This document shows positions 25,234 to 37,149 of a stretch of 64,000 nucleotides of DNA, piece by piece. The position numbers and the translations under genes were made by a program. The notes under the pieces were generated by a model. The model had not been told where the DNA came from. It did not search any database and saw only the letters and a program-made list of their open reading frames with translations. The DNA comes from Chromobotia macracanthus (lineage: Eukaryota > Chordata > Actinopteri > Cypriniformes > Botiidae): positions 620,001 to 684,000 of the forward strand of contig JAZGTH010000048.1 in assembly GCA_036877525.1 (NCBI GenBank), read 5' to 3'. Positions within the stretch are counted from its first letter, which is position 1, and every line of letters starts with the position of its first letter.

Positions 25234-26261
25234 CAATGAATTAAAAAAACTTGAACTATTCAAAGAAATCCTGAAGATGACCTGCCCCTTGACCCTAGAG
25301 GAATAAAGAAGGTCAATGGGCCTCAGAGAGGAGAAAGACCTTATGGCTCTGAGACACTAAGAAAAGGTCATACTACCTCGGCAACTAGGAGCAAGCTCTT
25401 AGTTAGTGTTATATGCTAAAAGTTTCCAGAGGGCCATCATTCTCAAGACTGAAAACTTGACTTACCAGCCCTCTTGGAAAAAGCAAGTTATTGTTTCAGT
25501 AAAATTTTGTTGTAATGGAAAGGTTTTGTTGCCTGTATTTGTTGTATACTAAACTAAAAACTATCATGCAAGCATGCTTAATTCTTGTGTTGGGACCAGT
25601 GTTGGGAAGGTACTCTGAAAATGTAATAGATCACAGATTAAAAGTTACTCTATTTAAAATGTAAGAATGTAACTGTTTCAATTACTTCGTAACTGATTAC
25701 ATTTGATTACTCTTCTAAATTTCTAACAAATGCTTTCAACTGTTAATCATTTTCCAATAATAAAATGGAGATCAACATCATTAAATAAACTACTGGACAT
25801 GCACCAAGCAATATAGAGCTAAAATATCTCTTGAATACACATTAGTAAAGTGGTTCTCAAACTTTTGTAACTAAGCCCCCACAAGCATCTCCTATCCTGT
25901 AGTACACCCAGGGCTCGAATTGAGGGGGGATGCTGGGGGATGGCATCCCCCTTGCTGAAAATAAATGACACAAAGCATCCCCTCTGTATAACCACCATCC
26001 CATTTAGATTATCAATGTCATGTATTATATCATGCAATACAACATATACAAATATATTACAATTCTTTACTTATAATTTATCAAATTATATGTAAACTAT
26101 AAATAATTAGCTATAAATAATGGTGTTTGGATAATCAGAACTCAGAAAGAAGCAGAGCACAAGCTCATGCAAAGTTTTCATGCTTGTAAAAATGGCCAAG
26201 ACAACAGTTCAAGCACTTTTGACATTCTTTAAAAAGAAGAGAACAGAAGGCAAGACCTACT

Positions 26262-26360
26262 TTAAAAATATCTTTGTGTTCAACAGAAGAAACTCATACA
26301 GGTTTGGAATGGCTCGTTAAATTTCAATATTTTGTCAATTACATGTTTAAATGCACATTT
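26262..26360. mobile_element. TTAA MITE arm fragment inside the inner hAT element
   Basis: AAAATATCTTTGTGTTCAAC followed by AGAAGAAACTCATACAGGTTTGGAATGG matches the outward-facing arm of the TTAA MITE family (compare 38450-38490). The other arm is not recognisable. Confidence 0.45.
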
Positions 26361-27038
26361 TGTTTTGATTGCTCCAACTTTAATAAAACATTGTGTTAAC
26401 TAAAATGACAGATTTTGAACAAAATTTTACCAAACCCCTTTAGGAAGGTTGGGTCAAGACTCTGGATTCACAACTGCATTTTCAGAAACGCGCAATTAAG
26501 CATCCTTCTGTACACCACCAATAGTGCAGGACATATCTATCAAAACTGTATTGTCCAGAAATTCAGTCAGCAACACTCAAGAACCATAATGAATTTATAG
26601 TACTCATTGAGACCATAATAGAAGAAATCAATGAGAGCAAAGTCTGGGAGATCAGTGAAATTTGCAATGTGTTAAAGGCTTTAATATTGTCCTTTAGAGA
26701 TTGGTTACCTTGATGATAAACAGAGTGAACAGTCCAAACAAGTACAAATCAACTGGGAAAACCAGGAAATCAGACAGAGGATTAAAACCAGAACATAAAA
26801 AGGACCTGTCAGAACAATCAAAACTGTGACATTAAACAACAAGACTTCACAAGGAACGTCTGACTGACAAGATGGTTTATATGAGGTAATCTTGATAAGG
26901 CTAATTAAAAACAGCTAAGAGCAATTAGGGTTGAGGAACCCAGGCAGAGAGTTATGGGAAATGTAGTTCTGTGATTGAATGGCAATAGTCTGGGAAGTGC
27001 CCTCTAGTGGATATCAAGGACACTCCAGCTGGTGATCT

Positions 27039-27061
27039 GGACGTCTCTGAAAGAGACGTCC
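27039..27061. repeat. Perfect 10-bp inverted repeat GGACGTCTCT / AGAGACGTCC
   Basis: A 3-base loop separates the arms. A further GGACGTCTCTGAAA follows immediately, and ACGTCTCTGAAAGACT recurs inside both copies of the 440-bp unit. This suggests the inverted repeat arose by duplication of the unit's own motif. Confidence 0.7.
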
Positions 27062-27074
27062 GGACGTCTCTGAA

Positions 27075-27497
27075 ATAGAAACTGTTTCTAAAAAACAATA
27101 GAGTGTTGCCATTGTGGCTGGTTAAAACAAAAGACTGCACCTATGCCTGTCATAATCACTGATGATAAGAGAAGCCATTAACCTCTTTAAAACGGTGACG
27201 TCTCTGAAAGACTTTCCAGTTATAGAATTGGAAAATTGTGTTTCCATTGCTCTCAGAAAATAATGTATTTGAAATTTGTGCTTAGATATATGTTCATAAT
27301 GTGCTGTTCGAAAAAATAATCTGATGTCAAGAGCAACAAATACTGAAATCAAGATGGTAATTTAAAGGTGGCCTCAGATTGTAAAGGCGGATGGAAAAAC
27401 ATGGCAAGACAGAAGATAAATGTACAAACTGTGAAATGTAGATAATTTGTGCTGTTTAGATGCCTTTTGTTAAAAAGTAATGTTTAATATAATTTTT
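27075..27497 (+). repeat. About 420-bp repeat unit, copy 2
   Basis: Direct repeat of 24718-25161, 2.36 kb away, lying inside the inner hAT element. The other copy lies outside both hAT elements, so the unit has moved or been duplicated independently of them. Confidence 0.85.
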
Positions 27498-28799
27498 CTT
27501 AACTTTCTATTTGTGTTTTCTAAATTGAGCTAAAAATGGAAAAAAATGTATTAAAATAGTATGATTTCTATTACAAATAAAAGCAAATTTCATATTTATA
27601 CGGTTGTATTGTTGTGTTTGAATATGACAGCTTTTGTAGGGCCAAAAATACAAATATGTGGTCCTGGTTTCTTCTTTAAATTACACAATGGACCAAATCT
27701 GGGCCACCGCTATTTATTAACTTAATGATTTCTGAGCCAAAACCTGGCCACACTCATCATTTCTATTTTCAGTTGAAAATAGGCCAGATGTGGCCCACAT
27801 CCATTGGTTCTACTCAGTTTATGGCGTGTGGGCCAGATCTGGGCCTAGGACCCAGGTGTATACTGGGCCAAAACGTAAGCACTTATGTGGCCCATAAATG
27901 GACCAGAGAAATTTTGCTATCTGAGATGGAACGCAGATCAGTGTTGGACAGCCAAACTTGATGTTATCCTCCACCCGGAGGCAATTTTGGTACTCTGTTT
28001 TCAATTCAGTCAGTTTTAAAAACCTGACTTAAAAAGCTAAGACAAGGCAACTAGAAGAGGTAATTTTACCGCACGTCAGACAATTTAGGATATTCAGTCA
28101 TCACACTTTTTAGTAGTCATCGCCACAACATAACTACACACAACTTCTTACTGTGGGTTCATTTGGTGGGTCGCTGACGTTCTTCTGACTTGCACCTGTA
28201 CTGATTTCCTATTAGAAAGAAAATGTGAGAGAGATGGAAAGTGTTTATTTTTTATTATTTATTATGCATGAGAAATTTAATGTATCTACATTTTACTTGA
28301 AAAGTAAAAAAAATCACTAAATACTCAAATTATGCCCTGTATCTGTGTTTCTCCTTATGTGCCCCCTTCCGATCTGGGGCACGCTCTACGGTTTGAGAAC
28401 CACTGCATTAATAGCATGGTGTGGCAGGCGGTAACAAATTACAGTTATATTAATTTTCTAATTAAATTATGTAATATTGTTACATGTAACTAGTAATTCC
28501 CCAACACTGGTAGGGACACACCAAACTGACCCTAAAGAACTAGTGTGGAGGAAAGCCAACTGTGACATTGCCTCGTGTCACCTCACATCATCTGCATCTG
28601 GGCAAAAAAACTTAAATACACTGGACCGACTGTAGAAGAAGGCCAACTAGCATGTACGCTGTGCACTTGCATGAAAGAACATAACTCTCCCATACCAGCA
28701 GTGGCAGTAGTCTGTATTCGGCATTCAAACACAGAAACCGGAAGAGCTAGAACTGTGGACATACATAGCAAGCAGCGCTTTCACCATTGTTTAATTCAA

Positions 28800-28990
28800 T
28801 TCAATTTTATTTATATTGTTGGGGTCATATTGCTTAGCAAGCAGCAACAAATGGTGACATTTCAACTTCATAGTCAAGCCCTACCAACCAGTTGCAGTAC
28901 TCTAGCAACCACCCCTTTGACTTCCATTTCAAAAGGTAAGAGGCATCAGAACATCGAGACAACTGGGTGGCCTCTTTTGATTCAGATTTA
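28800..28990 (+). repeat. Dispersed repeat family D, short copy
   Basis: TTAGCAAGCAGCAACAAATGG, a CCAACCAGTTGCAGTACTCTAGCAACCACC block and TTGACTTCCATTTCAAAAGG match both arms of the composite repeat at 42.3-44.3 kb. The 138-codon frame at 28575-28991 is largely this repeat and is not a gene. Confidence 0.7.
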
Positions 28991-30534
28991 AGACTCTTAA
29001 AACCAACTGCCCAGAATTGGACAGTGGAACACTTTGGGTAATTGTTTTACCCTTGTTTTACCCTGCTAGTTTTGACAACCAGCTCTGGTCTCCCCTATAT
29101 GTATGGCAATACTGATCTCAATTATGCTGTCTTATATAATGTGGAGTGCTGGTGTGGAATAATTCCAGCTGTTCCACCACCACTCTTTCACCAGTGGAAA
29201 TAATTACAACTCCCAACAGGGTTTTGCTTTTCTCCTCAATATCAAACCTAAGCTGTGGAGGCAGCAGCAGAAACAATAACCTTTTGGGTGGCGTAACCCT
29301 ACACCTAATTTATTAACCAAACACCATACCATGTGGATTTGCTTAATCCACAAAACCTGCAACCGGGCACATGGCTAGGTAAAAGAGATGGTTTGTTAAT
29401 GGGTGATTCAGACAAAACAGAACTCATGGCATATTCTACACACATTAAACATAAGGGACAGTACACTGCTTAAAAACATCTTTGTTTATTGTTACTGGAG
29501 GTGTGTGACAATATATAAAGAAGCACTATATATTCACAAAGCAGTCAAAGAAGGATAGAACTATAGAGTAGTAGAGTATGGAATAACAAAACTGTGTTCC
29601 TGTAATCACGACTTGGCCAGTTTGAAAGCGATCTGGAACATTAGACTTATAAAGCAAAAGATTAATAAAGATTTCAAAGCTTTGTGAAGCAGTGTGTCAA
29701 ATTGGCCTGTCACTTTGTTTATGCACTTTGTGTTTGAAATTAGGTTTATATTTTTCAAACAGTAATCATACATAATATCTGTATATTGAAAGGATTTATG
29801 GATCAGACTAAACTAAAGACATCCTCGCTCGCTGTAGATTTTACAGCAAAGTTTTGGTGTGTTGAGCGGCTCAAGATGTGGACTCCTTGCTTTTATAGTA
29901 TTTTGGGGGAGGAGTCTGAGGGGGGAAGAAGTCTGGTCTTAAAGGAGCGTATTCATCCTAAACTGTTAAAATTTTATAGGGAACAAAATTCCATAGGGCA
30001 GCTAAGATTTACTGAGGATGCGTCTGAAAAATGGTAACAGACAGCTGCTGTCCAGGTTGCAATAAAATATCAGTTTTCATGCATGGTTTGAGGAGTGGGA
30101 TATTGAAACCCAATCCTTATGCCTATGTATAATATTGTAAATGCTAATGTAAACTTAGCTTGCCAATAGAGCTCTATCAGCTTTGGGAAGTTTAGGAACT
30201 TGAGGACATTGTATTATTATCCACAGTGAGCTAATCATATATATTTTTTTATTTTCTACTAAAGCAACCAAGTTTAGACCCGGTAAGGATACTTACCTGT
30301 AATGATAGATGTAGTAATTATATGTTTTACACAGCTTTTCTTTAATCATTTAATCCTTCATTAATCCTTCTTGACACTTGTTTATAAAGAAGGTGATGTT
30401 TTGGGTTAAATATCAAAGTAAAAATATTTGATATCTTTCACTGCTTTTACTTTAAAGACTTCTTGCATTGTCTGTGCATGCATTGTCTGTGCATGATCTC
30501 AAATATGAAAATTGACATGTAGGTTTCAGATATC
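28991..30534. other. No gene seen
   Basis: Unique-looking intergenic sequence. The 83-codon frame at 29786-30037 has a fairly protein-like composition but no family resemblance, no Kozak-quality start and no visible splice sites. I do not annotate it. Confidence 0.4.
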
Positions 30535-30785
30535 TCCTGCCTACTAAAACAGTATGTACTTTTGAGACTATGCAACATTTAGTCAATTAACATGACAGAT
30601 GATAGGTATCATATTAAGCAAGATATGCAATTCCAGCTTACGTGGAGATGACGTTTAGAAAGAAGATAAAAGTTTATAAAAAGTTTATAGGACAAGGCTA
30701 TAAAGGATTTGCAGTAATACCATAAAATATCTGATCATTGTATAATGAAAGAGAATGGGAAATAAAGAAATAGTGAAATATGAGT
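30535..30785 (+). repeat. Dispersed repeat family A, internal fragment
   Basis: CAGTATGTACTTTTGAGACTATGCAACATTTAGTC, GACAGATGATAGGTATCATATTAAGCAAGA and CCAGCTTACGTGGAGATGAC align in order with the central part of the copies at 81, 37150 and 48740. Confidence 0.75.
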
Positions 30786-31339
30786 TATGCCTATCTTACT
30801 TTCCTGGCTATTTCTCAGCAATTAGATTACTTTGCATTATTAGCTCTTCATTTCCTGCTGCTAAGCCTCTTCCTTTTTGAATTATTGAATTAAGAAGTGA
30901 AGGTTATCATCTGAATGTTTAGAAAGATAAGCATGTTTTTAGCAGCAGAGTAGTTGTTGTTTTACAGTGGATGTTACAAGTCACAGGGCACTACAAGGGG
31001 AATCAATTGATTCTGTTCCTATAGCTACTCTTGGGTCTGGGGCTCTGTTATATGCATGGTAGAAAACAGATGCTCTGTGCTTTATCCTTTGGATAGCTTT
31101 TGGACATTTAAGACAGGATAAATCCATGAAGATGACACATAGTAGCCAGGGGTCTTTCACATATTAAAAAGTGACAAAGAGGAGACAGTGAATGTATGTA
31201 ATGTGCATTATGGAACAGTTTTCTAAATTACATAAGGTAGTACAGGCAATAATATAATATCAGGTAGTCAATCCAGCAAGCAAGTAATCCAAAAAGACAT
31301 GATCCAAATAAACAGGCACCATGGTTATAACAATGAGAT
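30786..31339. other. No feature seen
   Basis: AT-rich intergenic sequence without repeats that I recognise. Confidence 0.4.
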
Positions 31340-31710
31340 TGTCAGGGTCCTGGCTTCCTGTTCTGAGTATTTCTAGATTATCTTGCCAGGATCCTGACAT
31401 GCCCTGTGTTTAGTGTCAGAGCGTGCTGTTTGGATCCTGACTCCTTTTTTTAATGTTTTTTTAGTCTGTGTCCTGAAATACTCTTGTGCTGTGTTAGCCT
31501 CCGTGTTCCGGTTTTGTTTCGTTCTCTTGCTCCGGTTTTTGGAAAGTTTTTCAGTTTTGTTTGTAAGCTTGTGTTTGGTTTCCGTTTTGCCCCCTCGTGG
31601 GTTCTTGTTTTGGTTTCAGTTTTTCAATAAAGAGATTTTTCGGTTTCAAGCTGTCTGCGACTGGGTTCGTTGAGATAAACAATGAATGGGTAACACCCTC
31701 AGGTGTTACA
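31340..31710 (+). mobile_element. Solo LTR-like element
   Basis: The 371-base segment starts TGTCAGGGTCCTGG and ends GGTGTTACA (TG...CA), contains an AATAAA at 31626-31631 preceded by T-rich sequence, and ends in a perfect 8-bp hairpin GTAACACC-CTCA-GGTGTTAC. Its first ~100 bases are nearly identical to the reverse complement of 44737-44835. No coding region adjoins it, so a solo LTR of a Gypsy-like retrotransposon is the simplest reading. I could not find a clean target-site duplication. The 86-codon frame at 31413-31673 is part of it. Confidence 0.65.
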
Positions 31711-32562
31711 GTTATCATCATGTGGAGTTTGTCACAGTAGAAAGAGTGGTTGTTAAGTCCAACTATTTAATCAACACTTTTTGTTTTGGAAAACATTTGC
31801 TGGCAGCTTACTTGTTTGAAGTGTGCTATAAATTTAGTCCAGTCTAAATGATTTAGTGGGTGCAAAAATAACACTTTAAACAATACCACCTTAGAAAAGT
31901 ACATGTTGTATGCCGTATGGTTTTGTTGACAAGTAAAGGTTAACAGTTTCTCTTTAAGGCTGTACAATTTGTGAGTTAAATGGGTGAGTGTGTAGGCATG
32001 TGCAAAGGCATGATACTTTCTGCTGTGTACTTAAAGTAACAAGGTTAACTTTTGAACCCATTTCTAGTAAAATGCTTTCAATGGGACTGACTGTAGGGGA
32101 GGAAAGATGGAACCTTATTTATGATCTTTGAAACAGAAGTATTGCAATAAAGTGTCCTGGGAGAAACCTGTTACCAAAAATCAGCTGTTTTTTCTGAGCA
32201 CAGCATCTGACCAAGGAAGCTTTTGTCTGCACCAAACAATACGTATATACAGTACCTTGCTTCACTGTACCACTAACCTATGCAACCTATACACAGACGC
32301 CAAAATTTCGCAGAGTGCAATATGCATACAGTGCATTGTTACTGTCTAAGTGTCTGTGTTTTTTTCCAGTTTTACCCTTTCTTAGACAGGAAAGTCAATG
32401 AGGGACAGGGATGACCCAATCCAGACTTGAACTCAGGCTGAACACATCAAAGTGCAAACACAGCCCACAGGACTATGTCTCCAATATGTGGTAAGACTTA
32501 TGGATACCAGATATCATGAAAATATTAGGGTAGTCTTAGAACTCTAGCAAACTTCTATAAAA
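31711..32562. other. No feature seen
   Basis: Intergenic. The frames at 31767-31967 and 32128-32349 show no recognisable content. Confidence 0.4.
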
Positions 32563-32570
32563 GTCATAAA

Positions 32571-32691
32571 ATGGGGTGCTCCAATCCTAATCAAACACAC
32601 CTGAACCAGCTAATCAAGGTGTTGCTAGGTAGATTAGAAACTTTAAACTCTGGAGGACACTGGTCCTCCAGGAGTAGGATTGGGCACCCCT
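32571..32691. mobile_element. Short palindromic hAT-type MITE with 8-bp target duplication
   Basis: GGGGTGCTCCAATCCT at the left and AGGATTGGGCACCCCT at the right are terminal inverted repeats. Inside, CACACCTGAACCAGCTAATCAAG and CTGGAGGACACTGGTCCTCCAGG are standard phrases of a very common cyprinid foldback repeat. Flanks GTCATAAA (32563-32570) and GTCATAAG (32692-32699) are 8-bp duplications with one mismatch. The whole element is about 121 bp and non-coding. Confidence 0.8.
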
Positions 32692-32699
32692 GTCATAAG

Positions 32700-34440
32700 A
32701 GAATCATGTGTCCACTGTTAAAGAAAAAAGATGGATCTCTTGTGTTGCTGTCCACTTAACAGTTCATGTTGAAGAACAGCTGTGCTGATTCTGATGACCT
32801 AACTTTTAAATGAACAAGAACCCAACGTCAAACCCAAAGTTACACTAGGTCTTACATGGGTTTTAAACCCCAGTTATTCAAATGCCAGAAGAAATTAGGT
32901 TAAAAAGTTGCTACAGTAAATCATAACAAATTAGCAGTGACCCTTTAACATCATGCATTGAATGATTTATGGCTGGACCTCTAGGTGCATTATACTTTTG
33001 TTTGGTTTATCAGTCAAATCTTCTACCTAACAACAAAACCAAAACGTCTACCACAGATTGTAGCCTGGGAAATGATATCAACACAAACAAAACAGATGGT
33101 ATTTGTTTATTCAAGTTTAATAAATTATGGTGAGTTTAGTAATGGCTGTTAATTTTCTTTGAATAAGCAAATATGAAGTCCCTTTGGCATTACCTTCACA
33201 GACAGTTTGGTCATTGTTTAAAAGACCCACTCCGGTAATGATAATGACCTACAGTATATCTGGATGTTTGTAATAAATATTATTAAGAATTATCAATAGA
33301 TTAACATAATCACATGTAACACATGTAGAAGACGTAAAATAAACATAATTTGTCTTACAAAACTAAGACATGTTTATGTCATGTTTAAAACATATCACAT
33401 GTCTGTGCAGTAGAACATCTAAAAGATCAAAGCCCAGAATATCACTATTTATCACTACATTTCAAAACACTGTAAACAGATGTTGGCAGACAGTAGAATC
33501 TGGATTAGAAGCACTGTCAACAAACAAGAGATAATATTAGTAAATATAATAAAAATACAAATGTTGGGAAAGTAATAAAATGTGTAATATATAGTATGTA
33601 ATATGTATGTATCAGAACATCCATCAAAACCCTATCTCAACAACATTTGCTGGTAAAACTTGTCTGGTTTGTAATTTACAGCATTTACAGTATGATCTAC
33701 ATTCATGCCCCTTAAAAAAAGACAGCAGAGTGAAAAGGGTCTTGCATAATGTCCTGCTCATTTCATCGTTTACAGTTCTGTAGGCCTATATGTGGGACAT
33801 CTGACTTTAGCTGCATAAAGGATGCATAAGGTATTAATGGAGTTGTTCTCCTCTTTGCCAGAAACAACAGGATAATGGGTTGGACTTGGAGATGTTCCAG
33901 AGTGGACTGAATATATGTAGACATATTTAGCAACCACTGAACTGAAATGAGTCCAGCACTGGCCTGGGAATCTGTTCAAGGAGTTAACAGGAGTAAAATA
34001 TTTTTAGTATTTCTAATAGTTTCTTACTGAAACCTGTTGACTGATATTTATTTGATATTAAATTAGGAATGATCAATATGTATTTAGATACAGAATAAAT
34101 GTAAAGTACAACCAAAAACATATCTTGGCATATTTTCATTAAGCTCAGGTAAACAGATGCTTCAAGACAATTCAAACACAAGGAAACTTTCTCTTATAAA
34201 ATATATAAACTATGTTGCTCTAGCAGACAGCTTACTTCTTAATGTTCTTCAGTTAACGAGGGACAGACATGAGTGTATGGGAAATTGTATTGCAAAACCT
34301 TGAAGAAAAAATCTTCAGATTATACAGATACAGATTATACTACAGGACACAAAATACTAATGTAAAAAATGCTGTGAGCTTATATAGCTCAATTACTGTA
34401 AATAACCATTTTAAACAGTAGTAACAAAATGTTGAAATGT
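32700..34440. other. No gene seen
   Basis: AT-rich intergenic sequence. The frames at 33770-33979 and 33984-34181 are not recognisable. Confidence 0.4.
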
Positions 34441-34454
34441 TTAATTTTTTAAAA

Positions 34455-34497
34455 ACAATTCAATTCAATTTTATTTATATAGCGCTATTTACAATGT
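34455..34497 (+). repeat. AATTCAATTTTATTTATATAGCGC fish repeat head
   Basis: The sequence CAATTCAATTTTATTTATAT followed by AGCGCT and TTACAATGTTAC is the common head of dispersed teleost repeats (compare 37150). It is interrupted abruptly by the LTR-like segment that begins at 34501. Confidence 0.6.
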
Positions 34498-34500
34498 TAC

Positions 34501-34826
34501 TGTCACAGAAACACCAGGCTCCGCCCCCAGTCAACGACCCCATTCACCAGAATATTAATCACACTCACCTGTTTGCCATTTCACCAATCACATTCTGCAC
34601 TATAAAAGCACACACTTCCCTCTAGCACACTATCTGGTCTCCCATTGGAAAATGACTCATTCCCATGCAAATTATCTACCTGCTATCAAGCGCCATCGGT
34701 TTCCCTGTGTTCTCCATTGTCTGTGTGTGTTCCAGTTTTCCACAAACCTGCTCTGATACCAGCTCCTGGCTTTCATCATCATCTCCATTCACCATAATCT
34801 GGTAAAGGACATCAGCTACAATACTT
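34501..34826 (+). mobile_element. Possible LTR fragment with TATA box
   Basis: TGTCACAGAAACACCAGGC starts the segment. TATAAAAGCACACAC at about 34600 looks like an LTR promoter, and C/T-rich sequence with repeated TCCATT follows. No retroviral-type coding region follows, because a LINE fragment on the other strand begins at about 34830. The assignment is tentative. Confidence 0.35.
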
Positions 34827-34829
34827 GTC

Positions 34830-36150
34830 AATCTCTGTTTACTCAATGACTATTATAACATTGATATTTACCTGTTTCACTCTAAACTGTGTACATCTGA
34901 AAGACAGATGTACAACACTGAAAGACAGTGAACAGCGCAGTGAGCGTAAAGGACTGCAATAAGAAAGGAGCTTGCTCAGGTATTGAGGAGCTAAACCATT
35001 CAGGGCCTTGTAAGTAATCAGCAAAATTTTGAAGTTATACAATGATGGAAAGGAGTGTTTGGATTGTTAAAAGGAGTTTTGACAAAACTGGGCTAATATT
35101 GTCATTGACTTTTCGTAAGAACTCTGGCTGCTGTATTTTGATATTTTTAGGTTGGAAAAAAAAACAGGTTTTACAGATATTGGAAATGTGGTTTTCCAAG
35201 GACAAATGTTATTAAAAAGGACACCCAGATTCTTAGCTGATGAAGCAGGCTTTATAGAGTATCCATCAAGAGTAAGTGTTCTAGATTGTTTCATGTGAAA
35301 CATTTTGGTCAAATAATTAATTTCTATTTTGTCTGAATTTAGTAGTAGAAAGTTGCTAGTCATCCAAGTTTTGATATTGACAATACATTCTGTTAGTTGA
35401 GTAAATTTATGCGTCTTATTGGGCCTCAGAGAAATGTACAGCCGAGTATCATATAACAATGATCAGCATTGTGGCACCCTGTGACACTCCATACTGAACT
35501 TGTGATCGACATGACATATTTTCACTCACATGAACAAACTGTAATCGGTCAGATAAATATGATTTAAACCATACCAGTGCAGTTTCATGTATGCTGACAT
35601 AATTTTCAAACCTATTTAAGAGAATGCTGTGGTGTCAATAATGTCAAGAATACACTAAGTAGTAGCACTATAAGAGATCATTTGTCACTCTGGAGAGGTA
35701 CTCGGTACTAAGATATGGTCTGAATCCTGACTGGAAATTCTCGCAGATACTGTTTCTTTCCAGGAATGAACATACCTGTGAAGACATCACCTTTTCCAGT
35801 ATTTTTGAAATAAAAGGTAAATTTGAGATGGGCCTGTAACTTACTAGTTCCCTGGGATCAAACATTTTATTTCAACAGCCTGGTAGGTATAGGATCCAGC
35901 ATACATGTTGTTAGATGATGATTATTTTTGACAGTTCATCCCTATTTATAGTAGACAATGACTGGAGTTGTTTCTTGGGCACATTATGATGCACCATCTG
36001 ATGTGATTGTGTTGCAGGCATTTGCAGTTTATGATTTTGTTTGCTGACAGTATCTGTTTTGTTATTAAAGAAGTTCATAAAATCATTACTGCTATGTTAC
36101 TGACAACTATCAGAACTGACACTTTATTGTTTAGTTAAATTATCCACCAT
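34830..36150 (-). pseudogene. Decayed LINE (L2/Rex-type non-LTR retrotransposon), RT to C-terminus
   Basis: Minus-strand pieces follow the order of a fish LINE ORF2. At about 36100-35950 lies a degenerate segment reading ..NDFMNFFNNKTD. At 35865-35668 is the RT start, RELVSYRPISNLPFISKILE and ENFQSGFRPYLSTEYL. At 35459-35180 come DTRLYISLRPNKT, WMTSNFLLLNSDKIE and the SAKNLGVLF block. At 35042-34900 is FKILLITYKALNGLAPQYL. Frameshifts and stops separate the pieces. The segment between the RT start and DTRLY, which should hold the catalytic YADD-type block, is largely missing. This is a dead copy. Confidence 0.85.
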
Positions 36151-37149
36151 ATCAAATAAATATCTAGGGTTGTGTTTATTTTCTTCTAAAAGAAAAAAAA
36201 CACTCACATGTTCCAAATTATATTTGTTTTTGCAATTATAAACATTTTTAGTTAGTAACATTAGTCTTGAGCAATAGCTTTGTGAAAGCTCACAGATAAG
36301 AGTGTTATGGGAGATGGATGGAGACCTTCTCTATCACCTCTCTTGAGTTATCACTAAAGTGACTGAAGTTTAGACTGAGCTAATGATAATAGACAATTGT
36401 CTTGTGTATTAAACAACTCTCCCATTTTCTATTTCTCAGTTTTGTTTAAAACCTAACTTTAGAACTTGTTGTGATTTTAAACTTAATGCCACTAACAAAG
36501 AGAGAACATTTTAGACATGCTTTTTATTGTATTTATTGTTTTACATCTACTATTCATGCTCATTTGTATGTCTTCAAGGCGTTCCTAATTCAAATGCACC
36601 CCTCCCCCCCACATATAAATAAGGGAACCAGTTATGCCAATAAACATGAGGCTCATGAAGATGAGACCATTTAGAGAGGTGACCATGGATTGGTGGAGAA
36701 TCACACTTACTGTCTCTTTGCAGCTTTTATTTTGCCCCAGGCTTCTTTTAGCCAGACAAGCCCGACCCCTCACCGGGCCACTCCCCTCTGAGGATTTATT
36801 CATCCTGCTTTATTTTTGATGTTATGAATCGGTGTCACCACTCTGACTGAGACACCCAATTGTCTGTGACAGGATGGGGGATAAGTACTGTGGGCTTTGG
36901 TTACACCAGCATGTGGTTATTTTCATTAAAATCCCAGACACAGATGCTCAGTGGATGGATTTAGCTTGATGGATTTAGTTTGAATGAATTTAATATGTAG
37001 ATAATGGCATAAGATAATGGGATAAACATATGACAAAGTTGCAGAGTTGCATATTGTTCTGTATTTTGTAAAATTCTGTTTTTTTTTTTTTTTTTTTGTA
37101 AACATAAATGTGAATAGTGAGGGCGTAAGTTTATTTTGTTTAATTCATT
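36151..37149. other. No gene seen; poly(T) tract
   Basis: A T run of about 19 lies at 37079-37097. The overlapping frames at 36471-36819 on both strands have no recognisable content. Confidence 0.4.

Larger units (their letters stand above)
25848..28405. mobile_element. Inner hAT-type element, nested
   Basis: The left end AAGTGGTTCTCAAAC and the right end GTTTGAGAACCACTG are inverted repeats of the hAT terminus CAGTGGTTCTCAAA, with the first base lost on the left. Flanking 8-mers CATTAGTA (25840-25847) and CATTAATA (28406-28413) are target duplications with one mismatch. Inside are a short frame starting MAKTTVQALLTFFKKKR (26192-26320) that runs into MITE sequence and stops, the second copy of the 440-bp unit, and a GGCCAGATCTGGGCC-type repeat at about 27690-27930. 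No intact transposase domain is seen, so the element is a composite shell. Confidence 0.75.
25597..28509. mobile_element. Outer hAT-type DNA element with 8-bp target duplications
   Basis: The left end CAGTGTTGGGAAGG and the right end TTCCCCAACACTG are terminal inverted repeats. They are flanked by GTTGGGAC (25589-25596) and GTAGGGAC (28510-28517), 8-bp target duplications with one mismatch. The inner subterminal sequence (GTAACTGATTACATTTGATTAC) is typical of CAGTGTTGGG elements of fish. No transposase is visible, so it is non-autonomous. Most of its length is a second element inserted within it, leaving about 250 bases of outer sequence on the left and about 100 on the right. Confidence 0.75.

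Noticed and set aside
26192..26320. A possible transposase N-terminus (MAKTTVQALLTFFKKKR) inside the inner hAT element
   Set aside because: After about 25 codons the frame is MITE sequence and then stops. The short basic start alone does not identify a transposase.
24819..27352. Two homologous minus-strand frames beginning MISVFVALD, which could look like a small gene family
   Set aside because: They are simply the two copies of the 440-bp repeat unit. Their C-termini differ by frameshift, and the reading frame is not preserved as expected under selection.
28575..28991. 138-codon plus-strand frame
   Set aside because: Most of it is family-D repeat and the AATTCAATTTTATTTATAT repeat head.
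29786..30037. 83-codon plus-strand frame with protein-like composition
   Set aside because: No domain, no homologous family that I recognise and no splice or promoter context. Kept only as a note.
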